The notes: generated from the sequence alone by a model not told the origin. A DNA stretch of 64,000 nt from Pyropia yezoensis (GCA_009829735.1 CM020620.1:6209545-6273544), one strand, 5' to 3'. Positions 40,520-51,900 are shown, numbered from the stretch's first letter. A program made the numbers and translations.

Positions 40520-43500
40520 CTACTCCTGCGGGCCCTGTTTGGCCACAGGCAGTGAGGGGAGGCGCCACGCTTCCAAAGCACGCGCCCAAGCTGGGTCGCC
40601 TGCAGGCGGTGGTGCAACTTTGACCACGTCCTGTCCGTTCACTGTGCGGACCCCATCGTCACTTTCGATGGTGAAGCGCCGCCCATCAGTACGAAGGACC
40701 TGGTACGGCCCCTTCGTCTGGAATACCAACTTACCCCCAGTTGGGGTGTGTGAGTGAACCAGCACCCAGTCACCCTGTTCGGGGACATGCTTAGCATTGC
40801 GCACCTTTTTGTCAAAGGTACGCTTGTAGCGCTTTTGTGCTTTGTCCATCTCAGCCCTGAATTTAGGGATGAGGTGTTCAAGCCTAGCAGCGAACTCCGC
40901 CTTACTCTCAGTAGGAGTAGGCGTACTGCCACCATCCTCCCTAGTTGGGAGCGACCGCCGCACCGCTATAGACCGCACGCGGCGGGGGGTCACAAAAGCG
41001 AGGGGTACTTCCCCGGTAGATGAGTGAACCTGCGAATTGTAGGCAGTAGTAAGAATAGAAATGTATTGGTCCCACGTCTTCACGTGCTCACTCACATAGT
41101 GGCGCAGCTGCCTAACAATAGTTTTGTTGAAGCGCTCCACCTGCCCATTAGTTTGTGGGTGGTAGGGGGTGGCATAGTTTGCCTTAACCCCCAACATATC
41201 CAGCACTCCCTGAAACAGTACAGACGCAAATTGCGGTCCATTGTCCGATAGTGTACTATCTGGGATGCCATACGCGGCAACCCAGTGATCTAGGAAGGCT
41301 GACACGACCGACATGGCCGTGATCTCTGCCAGTGGGATCGCTCGCGTAAGTTTCGTGAAGCGGTCACAGATGACCAGGAGGTACTGGTTGCCCTCCTCGG
41401 TCACTGGCAGTGGCCCAAGGATGTCCATCGCCAACGCGGCGAAGGGCTCCTTGGCCGGGAACAATAGCATAGCCGTACTAGGCCGCCGTTCCATCAGACG
41501 GTTCTGTGCACAACTTGTGCAGGCAGCCACCCAACTGTAGATGTCCACCACCATGGACGGCCAGTAGTACCTGGTCCTCAGGGTCTGGTACAGCTTACTA
41601 GACCCCAGGTGTCCACCCGTAGGAGCGTTGTGCTCCCTCTCAAGGATACTGCCCTTGAGGGATGCGGGGACGACAAGTTGTTCGGTCCCCTGGAATACCC
41701 CCCTCCTCATGAGGAGGCCATCGTCTCCCAGGAAGAACCGCGTCTCCGCCACTGTATCCAGTGTATCCCTCTGCGACTTGCAGAAGGGATCCTCGGCCTG
41801 GGCCTTCACCACCTCGTCCAGGGACAGGGGCAAGTACTTCTTGTTCCCTGGCGCCTCGGGGTTCAACGCCTGACCCGAGCGCGTGACTACCCCCACGATG
41901 GGGATGTCCTCATCGACTGGGTTAGTGTCCAGCCCCTCGGTAGGTACCCGAGAGAGGCCGTCGGCAAGGGCATGTTGCCTGCCAGGTCGGTACTCAATAT
42001 CAAAGTTGAAGGGTGCCAGTCGCACCCTCCACCGATTGAGACGAGTGTTAGTACAGTCCGTCTTAAAGATGAACTGCAACGCGCGGTGGTCACAGCGGAT
42101 GAGGAACTTCTCACCCTCCAGGTAGTGACGAAGTGACGTCACCGCCCACACCACTGCGAGTCCTTCCAACTCGGTGACTCCGTAGTTCTTTTCGGCCGAG
42201 TTCAGCCCCTTGCTGAAGTATCCCACCGGCAAGTACTCTTTGTCCGGCTGCTGCTGAAGCAACACACAACCAAGTTGGTCGTAGCTAGCATCCACATCCA
42301 GGATGTAGTGGCCTCCCAACCTGGGAATAGCCAGGATAGGGGGCTTCAGCAGAATGTCCCGAAGAGTCTCAAAGGATTCCTGCTCCACCCGACTTGGGGG
42401 AGACAGGTTTTTCGGGAGCGTTGAGCTCACTAACTCATTCAACGGCTTCGCCACCTTGGCGAAGCCCTTGGTGAAACGTCGGTACACGTTACACATCCCG
42501 AGGAAGCTCCTCACCTGGGTCTGGGTCCGGGGGTACTGAGCCTTACGGATGGCCCTCAAGTTTTTCTCGTTAACACTGAGACGCCCCGGACGGACAACAT
42601 GTCCCAAGTATTCCACCTCTTGAGTGAAGAGGTGGCACTTACTCGCCTTCAGTGACACACCGGCGTCAGCAAGTAGCTTGAACACCTGGCCAAGATGGCC
42701 AATGTGTTCCTCCGGACTTCGGGAGAACACAATGATATCGTCTAGGTACACAAGACAGATCAGCCACCGTACTCCGGCCAGAATCATGTCCATAGCGCGC
42801 TGGAAAGTTGCCGGCGCGTTACACAGACCAAACGGTAGACGCTTGCACTGGTAGGTACCACAGTGACAGGTAAAGGTAGTTTTATGCCTGTCCCCCGGGG
42901 CAATGGGAATTTGCCAGTACCCCGCGTTACAGTCCAGGGTGGAGAACACGTTCGCCTCCCCCAGAGAGTCCAGACAGTCGTCCATCCTAGGTAGGGGATA
43001 ACTGTCCTTCACCGTGCTCTCGTTGAGCTTACGGTAGTCGATACAGAACCGGGGAGTCCCATCAACTTTGGGGACGATAACCACCGGACTCGCCCACTCG
43101 GCGTTGCTGGCCTCGATCACATCGAGGGCCTCCATGCGAGCAACTTGCTCCTTAACGAGGGCCCTTGAACGGGGTCCTCCCCTATACGGTTGTTGGCGTA
43201 TAGGGGGTGCACCGGGCTTCAACTCGATCCGGTGTTGGGTAGCTCTCATGAGTCCCAATTGGCCATCCCACAACTTGTGATATTGGTCCAAGAGGCGCTC
43301 AACTTGAACCCTCAACCTGGGTGGAACACCCTCCATGTTCACATGGGGCCGAGGAGAGGCGGCCGACTTGGCTTGCTGCTTCTCCTTTCCGGACTTCGGG
43401 TCGCTACTTGCGCCCGCGTTGAGGGTGACCGCTACTACCGGTCCCTCGTGTTGGTCGATATAGCCGAACTTGGCTCCCGACTTGAAGTACTGGGGCGACG

Positions 43501-44317
43501 AGCTCAGGTTCATCACCTGGATCCTCCACGGGACTCCGGCTTTGGAGTCCATCGTGCCAAGGGCAACATGCACTTGGTGCTTGCGAGGAAGGCGGGGGTA
43601 AGGGTGCACCAACCCGTTCCCCGTATAATCAGTTACAACGTCAACGTGCGCCACCGAGTTGGGGGGCAACGTGACTTTACGGGCTAAACGCAGGGTAGCA
43701 GTAAACCCTTCCCTCACAGAGCAAATAGGCTTCGACTGTGAGACTGTCACAGGAGCCACAGAATTTCCCATACCAAGGATGGGGATAGTCTCCCCATTCA
43801 TCAACTTGACCCAGTACTCAGGGCCACAAATCAAAGGCACTTGTGTAACAACATAAGGGGTACCCAGAAGCAGGGGTACCGATATATTCTCAACTACACC
43901 ATAGGTCACGTCGACCTCATGGGTCCCCAACCTAGTTGGTAGGGTCACGGCACCAACGATGGGAAGTACCCCACCATTGATGTCAATCATATGGTCAGCT
44001 TTGGACCTCCAGCGTTGGAGCTTCACCTCCTTTGATAATAGCGACTTGCGTATCAAGGAGGCTCCTGACCCGGTATCAAGTACGATACGGGCACAGCAGG
44101 CGCGGCCGGGGGCAAGTTGCACCCGTCCAGCCACCTGGAAGTTCTCACCCGTCAGCACCGCGATGACCCGACGTGGGTTTACGTTCTTGGGGAGTCCTAC
44201 CCGAGGTGGGCGGACTCCCTTAGGTCGCCGCAGTATCCGGCACCGTTTGTTCGTCCTCTTGGCCCACTTGGCCGAGGCTGCCGTTGTGAGCTTCGGACGG
44301 CCAGCTCCAACGGTCAT
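40520..44317 (-). CDS. pol: Pol polyprotein of retrotransposon 1: protease, reverse transcriptase, RNase H, integrase
   Basis: The 1,265-residue polyprotein would copy the element's RNA to DNA and insert it. The aspartic protease has IVLDTGSGASLI (Asp81). The reverse transcriptase spans about 370-560 with FCIDYRKLN, STLDCNAGYWQIP and the catalytic YLDD at 524-527. RNase H follows, with LDVDASYDQLGCVLL. The integrase has an HHCC zinc finger (HNAPTGGHLG...CTSCAQ) and the DDE core (MDILGPLP; LSDNGPQF; HPQTNGQVERFN). RT, RNase H and integrase order is that of Ty3/gypsy. The ATG overlaps the gag stop as ATGA, suggesting termination-reinitiation rather than frameshifting. The frame has no internal stop or shift, so the copy looks young. 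A TAG separates it from the chromodomain. Confidence 0.93.
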   Translation of the reverse strand: MTVGAGRPKLTTAASAKWAKRTNKRCRILRRPKGVRPPRVGLPKNVNPRRVIAVLTGENFQVAGRVQLAPGRACCARIVLDTGSGASLIRKSLLSKEVKLQRWRSKADHMIDINGGVLPIVGAVTLPTRLGTHEVDVTYGVVENISVPLLLGTPYVVTQVPLICGPEYWVKLMNGETIPILGMGNSVAPVTVSQSKPICSVREGFTATLRLARKVTLPPNSVAHVDVVTDYTGNGLVHPYPRLPRKHQVHVALGTMDSKAGVPWRIQVMNLSSSPQYFKSGAKFGYIDQHEGPVVAVTLNAGASSDPKSGKEKQQAKSAASPRPHVNMEGVPPRLRVQVERLLDQYHKLWDGQLGLMRATQHRIELKPGAPPIRQQPYRGGPRSRALVKEQVARMEALDVIEASNAEWASPVVIVPKVDGTPRFCIDYRKLNESTVKDSYPLPRMDDCLDSLGEANVFSTLDCNAGYWQIPIAPGDRHKTTFTCHCGTYQCKRLPFGLCNAPATFQRAMDMILAGVRWLICLVYLDDIIVFSRSPEEHIGHLGQVFKLLADAGVSLKASKCHLFTQEVEYLGHVVRPGRLSVNEKNLRAIRKAQYPRTQTQVRSFLGMCNVYRRFTKGFAKVAKPLNELVSSTLPKNLSPPSRVEQESFETLRDILLKPPILAIPRLGGHYILDVDASYDQLGCVLLQQQPDKEYLPVGYFSKGLNSAEKNYGVTELEGLAVVWAVTSLRHYLEGEKFLIRCDHRALQFIFKTDCTNTRLNRWRVRLAPFNFDIEYRPGRQHALADGLSRVPTEGLDTNPVDEDIPIVGVVTRSGQALNPEAPGNKKYLPLSLDEVVKAQAEDPFCKSQRDTLDTVAETRFFLGDDGLLMRRGVFQGTEQLVVPASLKGSILEREHNAPTGGHLGSSKLYQTLRTRYYWPSMVVDIYSWVAACTSCAQNRLMERRPSTAMLLFPAKEPFAALAMDILGPLPVTEEGNQYLLVICDRFTKLTRAIPLAEITAMSVVSAFLDHWVAAYGIPDSTLSDNGPQFASVLFQGVLDMLGVKANYATPYHPQTNGQVERFNKTIVRQLRHYVSEHVKTWDQYISILTTAYNSQVHSSTGEVPLAFVTPRRVRSIAVRRSLPTREDGGSTPTPTESKAEFAARLEHLIPKFRAEMDKAQKRYKRTFDKKVRNAKHVPEQGDWVLVHSHTPTGGKLVFQTKGPYQVLRTDGRRFTIESDDGVRTVNGQDVVKVAPPPAGDPAWARALEAWRLPSLPVAKQGPQE

Positions 44318-45366
44318 TCGTTTCCCGCCGACTTGGCGTCCGAATCTGAGGACGAAGGGGAAGACGACGAGTCCGAGGACGACGTGTCCGCCTCCTCCGC
44401 CGAGGGTGTGGCGACCGCGACGACCGGTCGAGACCCACCCTCGCGGCGTGATCGTACTTCGTTCGTAGCCGACTTCTTACTCGCATTCCTAACAAGTTGT
44501 TGGATGCGTTTACTCAACTTGGGGCAATCATATGCCCAGTGTCCATCGGAGTTGCAGTTCCAACACCGATTGTCCATTCCGGGAGGGGTCTTCCCGACTG
44601 GGGAAGACGAAGAGGTACCCTGGGAAGTTCCCACGGCAGCTACCACCCTCTCCTTGCGGATTCGGCGTGCCTCTCTCAACTCTCTGGCCTGGCGCGCCTC
44701 CGCACGTTCCTTGGCCAACTCGGCCTGACGCTCCTGGCGTTGTTCCTCCCGCAACTTGCGGTAGGCCTCGCCTCTGCGGTAGGCGAACCTAGCCAACTCG
44801 GCCAGGGTCGCCCGAGCAGTGTTATGCTCCCGGGTCTCCATCCGGACTGACCAATGGAGTCCCTCCACAAACCGACTCTTCACCACAGCTTGTGGATGAA
44901 GAAACCCACAAAGATTGTTGAGCTTACGGACTCGCTCCGCAAAGGACAACTCGTCCTCCGCCTCTTCCTGATGGGCTTGCGTAAACTCTTCTACTTGAGA
45001 AGCCAACGCCGCTTCATCAACCATGGCCCTCAACAACCAGTTGACGAGCTCCAAATAGGACGTCACCTCCCCAGCGCCTCCACTTGAGGAGCTGGGCATG
45101 ACGGACATAAGTTCTGTCCGCAGGTCGCCCTTCGTAAACTCCTGTAGCATGTAAAAAGCCATGCCTTCACTTATGGCATTGTCGTCACAGGCTTTTGTGA
45201 AACGACGTAAGAACTCAAAGACACGGAGGGGGGGAGTTCCATCCCACTCCGCTTTGTGCCCAAAAGAATGAAGTGCATTCTTCTTGGCACGGCCCATGGC
45301 TCGGGCCTGGTCAGGACCATACGCCACCGACTTGTTGTGGAGGGCGTAGGTCTCACAGTGTAGCAA
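44314..45366 (-). CDS. gag: Gag of retrotransposon 1
   Basis: Gag forms the particle that packages the element's RNA. The frame of about 350 residues has a capsid-like helical region (LRVFEFLRRFTKACDD, LVNWLLRAM, then EEAEDELSFAERVRKLNNL). A basic coiled segment rich in Arg/Glu/Ala follows, then a CCHC zinc knuckle (CWNCNSDGHWAYDC), with an acidic Ser-rich end. It overlaps pol by four bases. The true start is unclear: the frame is open upstream only to about 45,425 and contains no nearby ATG, so an upstream exon, a non-AUG start, or a frameshift from the reading frame at 45,717-46,089 is possible. Relationship to the second element's Gag is visible around the 'F..FL..F..ACD' block. Confidence 0.82.
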   Translation of the reverse strand: MLHCETYALHNKSVAYGPDQARAMGRAKKNALHSFGHKAEWDGTPPLRVFEFLRRFTKACDDNAISEGMAFYMLQEFTKGDLRTELMSVMPSSSSGGAGEVTSYLELVNWLLRAMVDEAALASQVEEFTQAHQEEAEDELSFAERVRKLNNLCGFLHPQAVVKSRFVEGLHWSVRMETREHNTARATLAELARFAYRRGEAYRKLREEQRQERQAELAKERAEARQARELREARRIRKERVVAAVGTSQGTSSSSPVGKTPPGMDNRCWNCNSDGHWAYDCPKLSKRIQQLVRNASKKSATNEVRSRREGGSRPVVAVATPSAEEADTSSSDSSSSPSSSDSDAKSAGNE

Positions 45367-45716
45367 TATGGTTGTCCGTATTGTGACCCTGATATTAGGG
45401 GGGCTACTTCTAATCCTTGGCTTTCAATTTGAGAGTACGTACTGGTCACGGTATCTATAAGTTACGTATGACCAGAGGGACTTGCATCTTGGGGTGGAGG
45501 GTAGTTAGTAGTATCTCCGAGGGTTTATAACGAGGGGGCCGGTGGCGAATCCACCGCCGGCCAAGGTAGAACAACAAACCCCTCCCATTTGGGCTCCCAT
45601 CTTGGTCCCGTGGCTTGCGCTCCAAGGACAGCAACCTTGGCCTCCCGGTGACGTTGGTGCCGATCCCCCTTGGTGAGTGTTCCCTGAGAGTGGACGTGCG
45701 ACGGATTCCTATTGTG

Positions 45717-46089
45717 CTACACACAGTCAAGGATCCTCTGGTAGACCGGATTGGCTACCTGGATCTTGGGCGGCACCTCACGTTGAGGGAACAGCCGCTG
45801 TGGCACTGGGGTAAGTTCACCCTCAGTGCCTGTAGTCCGGCGCGGCGAGCTTGGTGTAGCCGCCGGCGTTTCCGAGGGGAACTCCCCCGTGAAGGGCGTA
45901 CGCCCCACCGAGAATGGTGCGGCCCCCACGTTGGGAGTCACAGGGGTCGCCCCCTGTTCGGGGCGCCCCGTAATAGGCGTCATGAGAGATTCCCCCTGCG
46001 CCTGCGGGCTCGAAAGCCCCAATCCGGTCTGGACATTAAGACCATCTGGCAAACTCGCCACAATCTGATTCAGAATAGTATTCGTCATC
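45717..46089 (-). CDS. Possible 5' leader ORF or N-terminal Gag part of retrotransposon 1
   Basis: This 123-residue frame starts at 46089 (MTNTILNQIV) upstream of gag on the same strand and ends in TAG at 45,717-45,719. It is Pro/Thr/Gly-rich and ends 'PPKIQVANPVYQRILDCV'. Disordered N-terminal regions of Gag look like this, but there is no continuous frame into gag, which begins about 300 bp further. It may be a separate small protein or a decayed Gag N-terminus. Confidence 0.3.
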
Positions 46090-47039
46090 GTGACCACCAG
46101 GTCCGGCAAAGTCTGCCGCAACACTGTGGCATAAATACCCCCCCCGCACCGCACCCGCCTAAGGGGACGGGGGCGTGCAGGGGTCGGGCCACGGGCGGAA
46201 CGGGACGCTGCCAGCGCCAAGTGCTGGCAGCACGCCCGCCGCCGCCCGGGCGACCCTGCCCCCCGACGCCTGCTGGCGTCGGGCGGCACCTGCGGCCGCG
46301 ACTGGTGATCCGCCACCAGGCGTGACCCCCCCTGGGCAAACAAGTGGCGGGCGTGCGCCGGCGGGCGATCCCACCACTCATTGGAGCTCCCGGGCTCGTG
46401 GAGGGCAGCCACGTGGAGCCAGATCTAGTACTCCCTGTGACAACCGACGGGAGTTACCCGTCGGTTGTGGCAAGCCCTTTCGGGGGGTACTTAACTATTT
46501 TCGCATGTACTTATCGTCTTGGAGGGATTTCTTATCGTTTCTCAGGACAGGCCGGCCCAACCGGGTCGGCCTCGCCGATCGAGGGTTGCGACCGGCCGGC
46601 GGGGCCCTCTTCAGGGCCCGCGCCGGCGGTCTCGTCTCGCATCTCCTTGCTCGGCAGGTTTACACGTATCCTTCTTTGTCCCGTTTACTTGCCTTTGACT
46701 TGGCACTGCGGTTACGAGCCTGTACGTGATTCCTCCCCTTGGGTACGGTCCCCCGCGGGGGTCCCGTCTTGCCACATTGGTGGAGCAGCAGGGGATACGC
46801 TGACGCGCGTCGTCCGGGACGACGACGCGGACGTGTGTCTTCATTTTGACGGTCAAGACGGTTGACGTTGTCAACGTGCACCTGGACCTGGGCGGCCGGA
46901 ACGCAAGGCTTAGCCGGACCCAGATCAAGGTTGTGGTGAGCGGAGCTCACCACCGCAAGGGCTCGGCGCGGGCGGCAGCCCCGCGTCCGACATCTACCTC
47001 CGGTCCTAGACGGGGGACCGAGCTCAACCTCGAGGCAAC

Positions 47040-48908
47040 ATGGACCCGCACCTGCCGGCGGACTATGTGCCTCCTGGGGGGACGCGCCGACAGGGCGTCA
47101 CCACGAGATCTACCTCCAACGCCCAAGACCAAGCCGGTAGCAACCAAGCCGCCGGCGCTCAAGGCACTGTTGACCCTCCGCCCGTTCTCCTACCTGATCC
47201 TCGTCAAGCTGACGAGGACCCGTTTGACGACCCGCTGTTGTTTCCAGCGGACACGGCGTCGGCGACTTTGCCGACGCCTGCCGCCACGGCGGGAGACGCC
47301 GGCCGGATTGCTGCGTACGAGGCTGCCCACGCAAGGGTGGAGCAGGCCCTACTCGACGAGCAGACCAACGTCGCGGAGATGAGCCGCCGACTGCAGCAGC
47401 AGCAAGACCTGATCCTGCAGCTGCAGCAGTCGTCATCCATCTACAAGTCCGCGAGCGGATCCAAGAAGAAGTCCCGAGCCGACAAGAAGGACAAGACCAA
47501 GAGCCGCAAGGAGCCTACACCTTCGCCTGTCAAGAAACAACAAGACAAGGCGGAGCTCCTCGCGGGCCTCCAAGCTCTCCTTCAAGTGTATGACGAGAGC
47601 CCCGCCCAAGCCCTGACTGGACGCGGCCGTCATGCACGCAAGGGCCCTCGTCGCGGTCGACGCGACGAGGCCCCGCTCAGTCCCCGGTCATCAACAACGA
47701 CCAGCCGATCGACGTCCAAAAGTCGGGCGTCGTCATCGGACTCGTCATCGGGGCCCCCGACACCCCCTTCACCACCGTCGTCACCGTCGGAAAACTCCGA
47801 CGGCTCTATGACGGAAGAAGAAGAGGCTATCCGCCCTCGCCGCCGCCGACATTATCGGCGTCGTGCCGAGGAAGACCGCGAGGTGTACGACCGGCGCTTG
47901 GCAGTGCAAGCTCCCAACCGACGCTACCGACGTCTTCTTTCGTACAAGACGTACTTCCTGGAGGATACGCGCCTGGCGTACCCACCCCGTCTGGTCAAGA
48001 AGGCGTACAAGCTGAACAAGTGCTTGAACGGACCGTTCCAAGGACAAGCCCCCTTCAATGGAAAGGACCCCCTTGGCATCTTCGGGTTTCTCTCGACGTT
48101 CAAGAGAGCTTGTGACGCCGCCGGGGCGTCACACGGCCAAGCCTTGCCGTTGCTAAGCTTCCGCCTCGAAGGGCAAGCCAAGCTGTCTTTCGTCTCGGCA
48201 AGGTCGAGCCAAGCCAAGAACGACCGCCACGCCATCCGCACCTACGGGGATGGAGTCAACTGGCTGTTGCAAAAGTACGCAACACCCGACAAGTTGAACG
48301 AGGCGTACTCGGACATCATCTCTGCCCACCAAGAGCAAGAAGAAGCTCCTCGTTCGTTCGGCGAACGCCTGGAACGCATGTGCGATCGACTCGACGGTCT
48401 CTTCAACAGCGGCGATATCGTTGACACCTTCGTCAACGGCCTCAACGACGCTGTCAAGGCGCATGTGCTCACCTTCCAGATGACCAAGAGCCGCGTATCG
48501 CTCCCCGAGGCGATCACGGCTGCCCAAATCTACTGGACCGGCATCCAGAAGATGAAGGTCGACTTGCGTCGACACATCCGGAACACCACGACTCCGATCC
48601 GAGTCGCTACGGTGCCCGACGCGGTGGGCGTGGCAGCAGCGGTAGTGACACCACCGCTACCGCCCCGCTTCGCGCGTGTCGAACGAGACACGCCAGCGGT
48701 ACCAAGGCCGCGATCGCCGTCACCCCGTCGAGCAGCGGCCCCGACGGACGAGTGCTACAACTGCCACAACTTCGGTCACTTCCTAGCGGAGTGCCCCGAG
48801 CCCCGGCGCCCGCGGCGTCAAGATCGCGACGCAGGCCGCGTCAACGCGGTCGTCGACGCAATGGTCGACGAGCAAGTCAACCCACAGGAGCAGAACCAGG
48901 AAAACTAG
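47040..48908 (+). CDS. gag: Gag of retrotransposon 2
   Basis: The 622-residue structural protein starts at 47040 (MDPHLPADYVPP). The N-terminal part holds a Gln-rich coiled coil (MSRRLQQQQDLILQLQQ) and a Lys-rich segment. A Ser/Arg/Pro-rich stretch follows, then a capsid-like region at about 300-500 (GKDPLGIFGFLSTFKRACDAAG; VNWLLQKYAT; EEAPRSFGERLERMCDRL). Near the C-terminus a CCHC zinc knuckle reads CYNCHNFGHFLAEC. It overlaps pol by 157 bases in the -1 frame, the usual arrangement for -1 ribosomal frameshifting, though no slippery site was identified with confidence. The frame is intact. Confidence 0.88.
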   Translation: MDPHLPADYVPPGGTRRQGVTTRSTSNAQDQAGSNQAAGAQGTVDPPPVLLPDPRQADEDPFDDPLLFPADTASATLPTPAATAGDAGRIAAYEAAHARVEQALLDEQTNVAEMSRRLQQQQDLILQLQQSSSIYKSASGSKKKSRADKKDKTKSRKEPTPSPVKKQQDKAELLAGLQALLQVYDESPAQALTGRGRHARKGPRRGRRDEAPLSPRSSTTTSRSTSKSRASSSDSSSGPPTPPSPPSSPSENSDGSMTEEEEAIRPRRRRHYRRRAEEDREVYDRRLAVQAPNRRYRRLLSYKTYFLEDTRLAYPPRLVKKAYKLNKCLNGPFQGQAPFNGKDPLGIFGFLSTFKRACDAAGASHGQALPLLSFRLEGQAKLSFVSARSSQAKNDRHAIRTYGDGVNWLLQKYATPDKLNEAYSDIISAHQEQEEAPRSFGERLERMCDRLDGLFNSGDIVDTFVNGLNDAVKAHVLTFQMTKSRVSLPEAITAAQIYWTGIQKMKVDLRRHIRNTTTPIRVATVPDAVGVAAAVVTPPLPPRFARVERDTPAVPRPRSPSPRRAAAPTDECYNCHNFGHFLAECPEPRRPRRQDRDAGRVNAVVDAMVDEQVNPQEQNQEN

Positions 48909-51900
48909 GGGGTCGGCCGCCCAAGCCCGGAGCAGCCGACCGACCCCGTGACCCCGGCAAACCTTCCCGTGACCCGACCAAGCGCTCAACCTCCATCCTC
49001 AACGCGGCCTACCGGCACTACACCGTGCCACTGTGCCTGGGACCCGCCCCAGAGCACATGCGTGCCATGCACCCGACGCTCGACACCGGCGCAGGCCTTA
49101 ACCTCATTCGGGTTGATGCCCTGCCCAAAGACTGGCCTTCGTACGCTACGAAGGAACGAAGGACACCTAACGTAGTGGATGCCAATGGCAACCCACTTCC
49201 GGTCATCACGGCTATCAACATCATCGTCGACACCGGCAACGTCAAGATGATCTCGACGTTCCACGTCGTGGCAAGCATGGCTGTGCCGGCCATACTTGGC
49301 ACACGATTCATCAACCAGCACGTGGAAGCTATCTACCCACGATTGGGGAAGGTGTACTGGGCAGCCCCCGACTCGCCACAGTCGGTGTGCATGCCCATCC
49401 TTGACGCGGACGTCAAGCAACTTCAACAAGGGAAGGTGCGTCTCGCCAAGCGGACGACGCTGCCACCCCTGTGCGAGGTAATCGCACAGACGAATTGCGA
49501 CATCCCCGGGTTGGTCCACGTCCAGACCAACTCTCGGCTGCACCAGAGGCACCAGATCATCTTGGCGAATGGGCTGGCGTCCTCATCACCCGGCGTGCCC
49601 TTCCAAGTCAAGCTCTGCAATGTCGGTACTGCGACCCGACATCTCAAGAAGGGCACCGTCATTGGGTTCGCCGAGGTCTACTCCGGGCCCGTCATCGCCC
49701 TCGTCGATGAAAAACCACAACCTCCGGCGGCCAAGCCCCCACCGTCGATCGAAGACGTGGATCTTACGGACGCACCCAAGAACCTGCACGCCCGCATCCG
49801 CAAGATGCTGGACAAACACAAGATCATGTGGGATGGCAAGCTCGGCTCCATCCACGCCACCGTCCACCGTATCGAAACGGAAGACAACACGCTACCCATC
49901 CACATGGCCCCGTACCGGACCGGCTTGCGCAAGCGCGAGATCATCACGGACTGCGTCAACGCGATGCTGAAGCAAGACGTCATCAGACCAAGCCGCAGCG
50001 ACTGGTCGAGCCCAGTCGTCGTCGTTCCCAAGAAGAACGGCAAGCCAAGGTTCTGCGTCGATTACCGACGCCTTAACGCGATCACCAAGAAGGACACGTA
50101 CCCCATCCCTCGGATGGACGACTGCCTAGACTCCTTGGGCGAGGCGCAGTTCTTCTCAACGCTCGACTGTACGGCGGGGTACTGGCAAGTGCCCCTCCGC
50201 AAGGAGGATCAAGAGAAGACGGCCTTCGCGTGCCATGACGGGCTCTTCGAGTGGGTCGTCATGCCGTTCGGGCTTACGAATGCACCCGCGACCTTCCAAC
50301 GAGCCCTCGACATCATCTTGTCGGGCCTCAAGTGGCAGATGTGCCTCGTCTACCTTGACGACGTCATCGTCTTCTCCAAGACGGCGGAAGACCACGTGCG
50401 CCATCTTGACTTGGTCTTGACACGTCTGCGCAAGGCAGGCGTCACGCTCAACCTCGAGAAGTGCGCCTTCTTCAAGCGCGAGGTCGAGTACCTCGGGCAC
50501 ATCATCTGCCCCGGCCAGCTGAAGGTGCACAACAAGAACACCGACGCCCTTCGGGAGGCAAGCTTCCCCAAGACCAAGACACAGATGAAGAGCTTCCTCG
50601 GGGCCTGCAACGTCTATCGGCGCTTCGTCAAGGACTTCGCCAAGAGAGCACGCCCCTTGACCGAGCTGACCAAGAACGACGTTGGCCCCGAGCTGCCGCA
50701 GCCAACGGACGCGCAACGCGCGTCCTTCGAGGACCTCAAGGGGGCACTAGTGTCTCCACCCGTGCTCACCATCCCGCATCCAACACGTCGCTTTGTAGTC
50801 GACGTCGACGCGTGCGCAGACCAACTGGGATGCGCCTTGCTGCAGGAACAACAAGACGGTGAGCTGCTGCCCGTCGGCTTCTACAGCCGCACGCTCAAGC
50901 CAGCCGAGCAGAACTACTGCACGACCGAGCGCGAGTGCTTGGGCCTCGTCTGGGGTGTCTTGTACCTCCGACACTTCCTTGACGGCAACGTCTTCACGGT
51001 GCGCACCGACCACCAAGCGCTGCGGTGGATCTACAACACCACCGACCCGAGCAGTCGCTTGATGCGATGGCGACTGCGCTTGGCAGAGTTCACCTTCGAC
51101 GTCCAGTACAAGCCTGGGGCAAGCCATCACGCCCCAGACTTCCTGTCGCGCACGCGCACGGACGCCTTGGACGACTCCGACATCGACGACGAGATCCCAT
51201 GCTTGAGTCTGGCCGAGACGGCCAGAAGCTTGCAGAAGGGGCGGTACACGCACTCGACAAGGCTTACGCCGATTGCGTTCGACGACCTCGTGGCCGACCA
51301 AGCAACCGACGCCTTGTGCAAGGTGATTCGCGAGAAGATGGCCGACGACAAGGCCCCCAACTTCTCGATGAAGGGCGGCGCGCTGTACCGCCAAGGGGTC
51401 GACGGTGATCAACTCGTCGTACCCCACAAGCACCGAGCCAAGCTGCTCGACCTTGCGCACTTCCCAACGACGGAGGGACATCCGGGATCGAACCGGATGT
51501 ACTACTCAATGCGGCGCCGCTTTTACTGGCCATCGATGGCGACCGACGCCTACGGCGTGGTGACCAGGTGCGCAGCTTGTGCGCAGAGTCGACTGGCGTT
51601 TGCGGCGCCACACGGCGCCAATGAGGCTCTTCCCGTCGACCGAGCCGTTGACGGAGGTCAACGTCGACATCCTTGGGCCCCTGCCCAAGTCCTTGTCACG
51701 CAACAGGTACATCCTTGTCTTCACCGACCGCTTCTCTAAGGTCGTCCGGTGCGTGGCCTTGCGGAAGATCACGGCCGTCACCGTCGCCTCGGCCTTGATC
51801 GAGGTGTGGGTGGCAAGCTATGGCCCCCCGACATCCTCCTGTCGGACCAAGGAAGCCAGTTCATGTCGAAGTTCTTCCTTGCCGTCTGCCGCTCCCTCGG

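Larger units (their letters stand above)
38279..46089 (-). mobile_element. Ty3/gypsy chromovirus-like LTR retrotransposon 1 (limits approximate)
   Basis: Gag, pol and a chromodomain lie in order on the minus strand from about 45.4 to 40.3 kb. The region 38.3-40.2 kb carries an antisense ORF sharing the same local sequence habits (frequent 'caacttg/caagttg'), so it is counted as the element's 3' part. No LTR pair could be matched by eye; the ends lie somewhere beyond the coding parts, perhaps near 37.8 kb and 46.4 kb. Confidence 0.7.

Noticed and set aside
45455..45730. 91-codon minus-strand frame upstream of gag 1
   Set aside because: No start in good context, no domain, and it overlaps the leader ORF; more likely untranslated leader.
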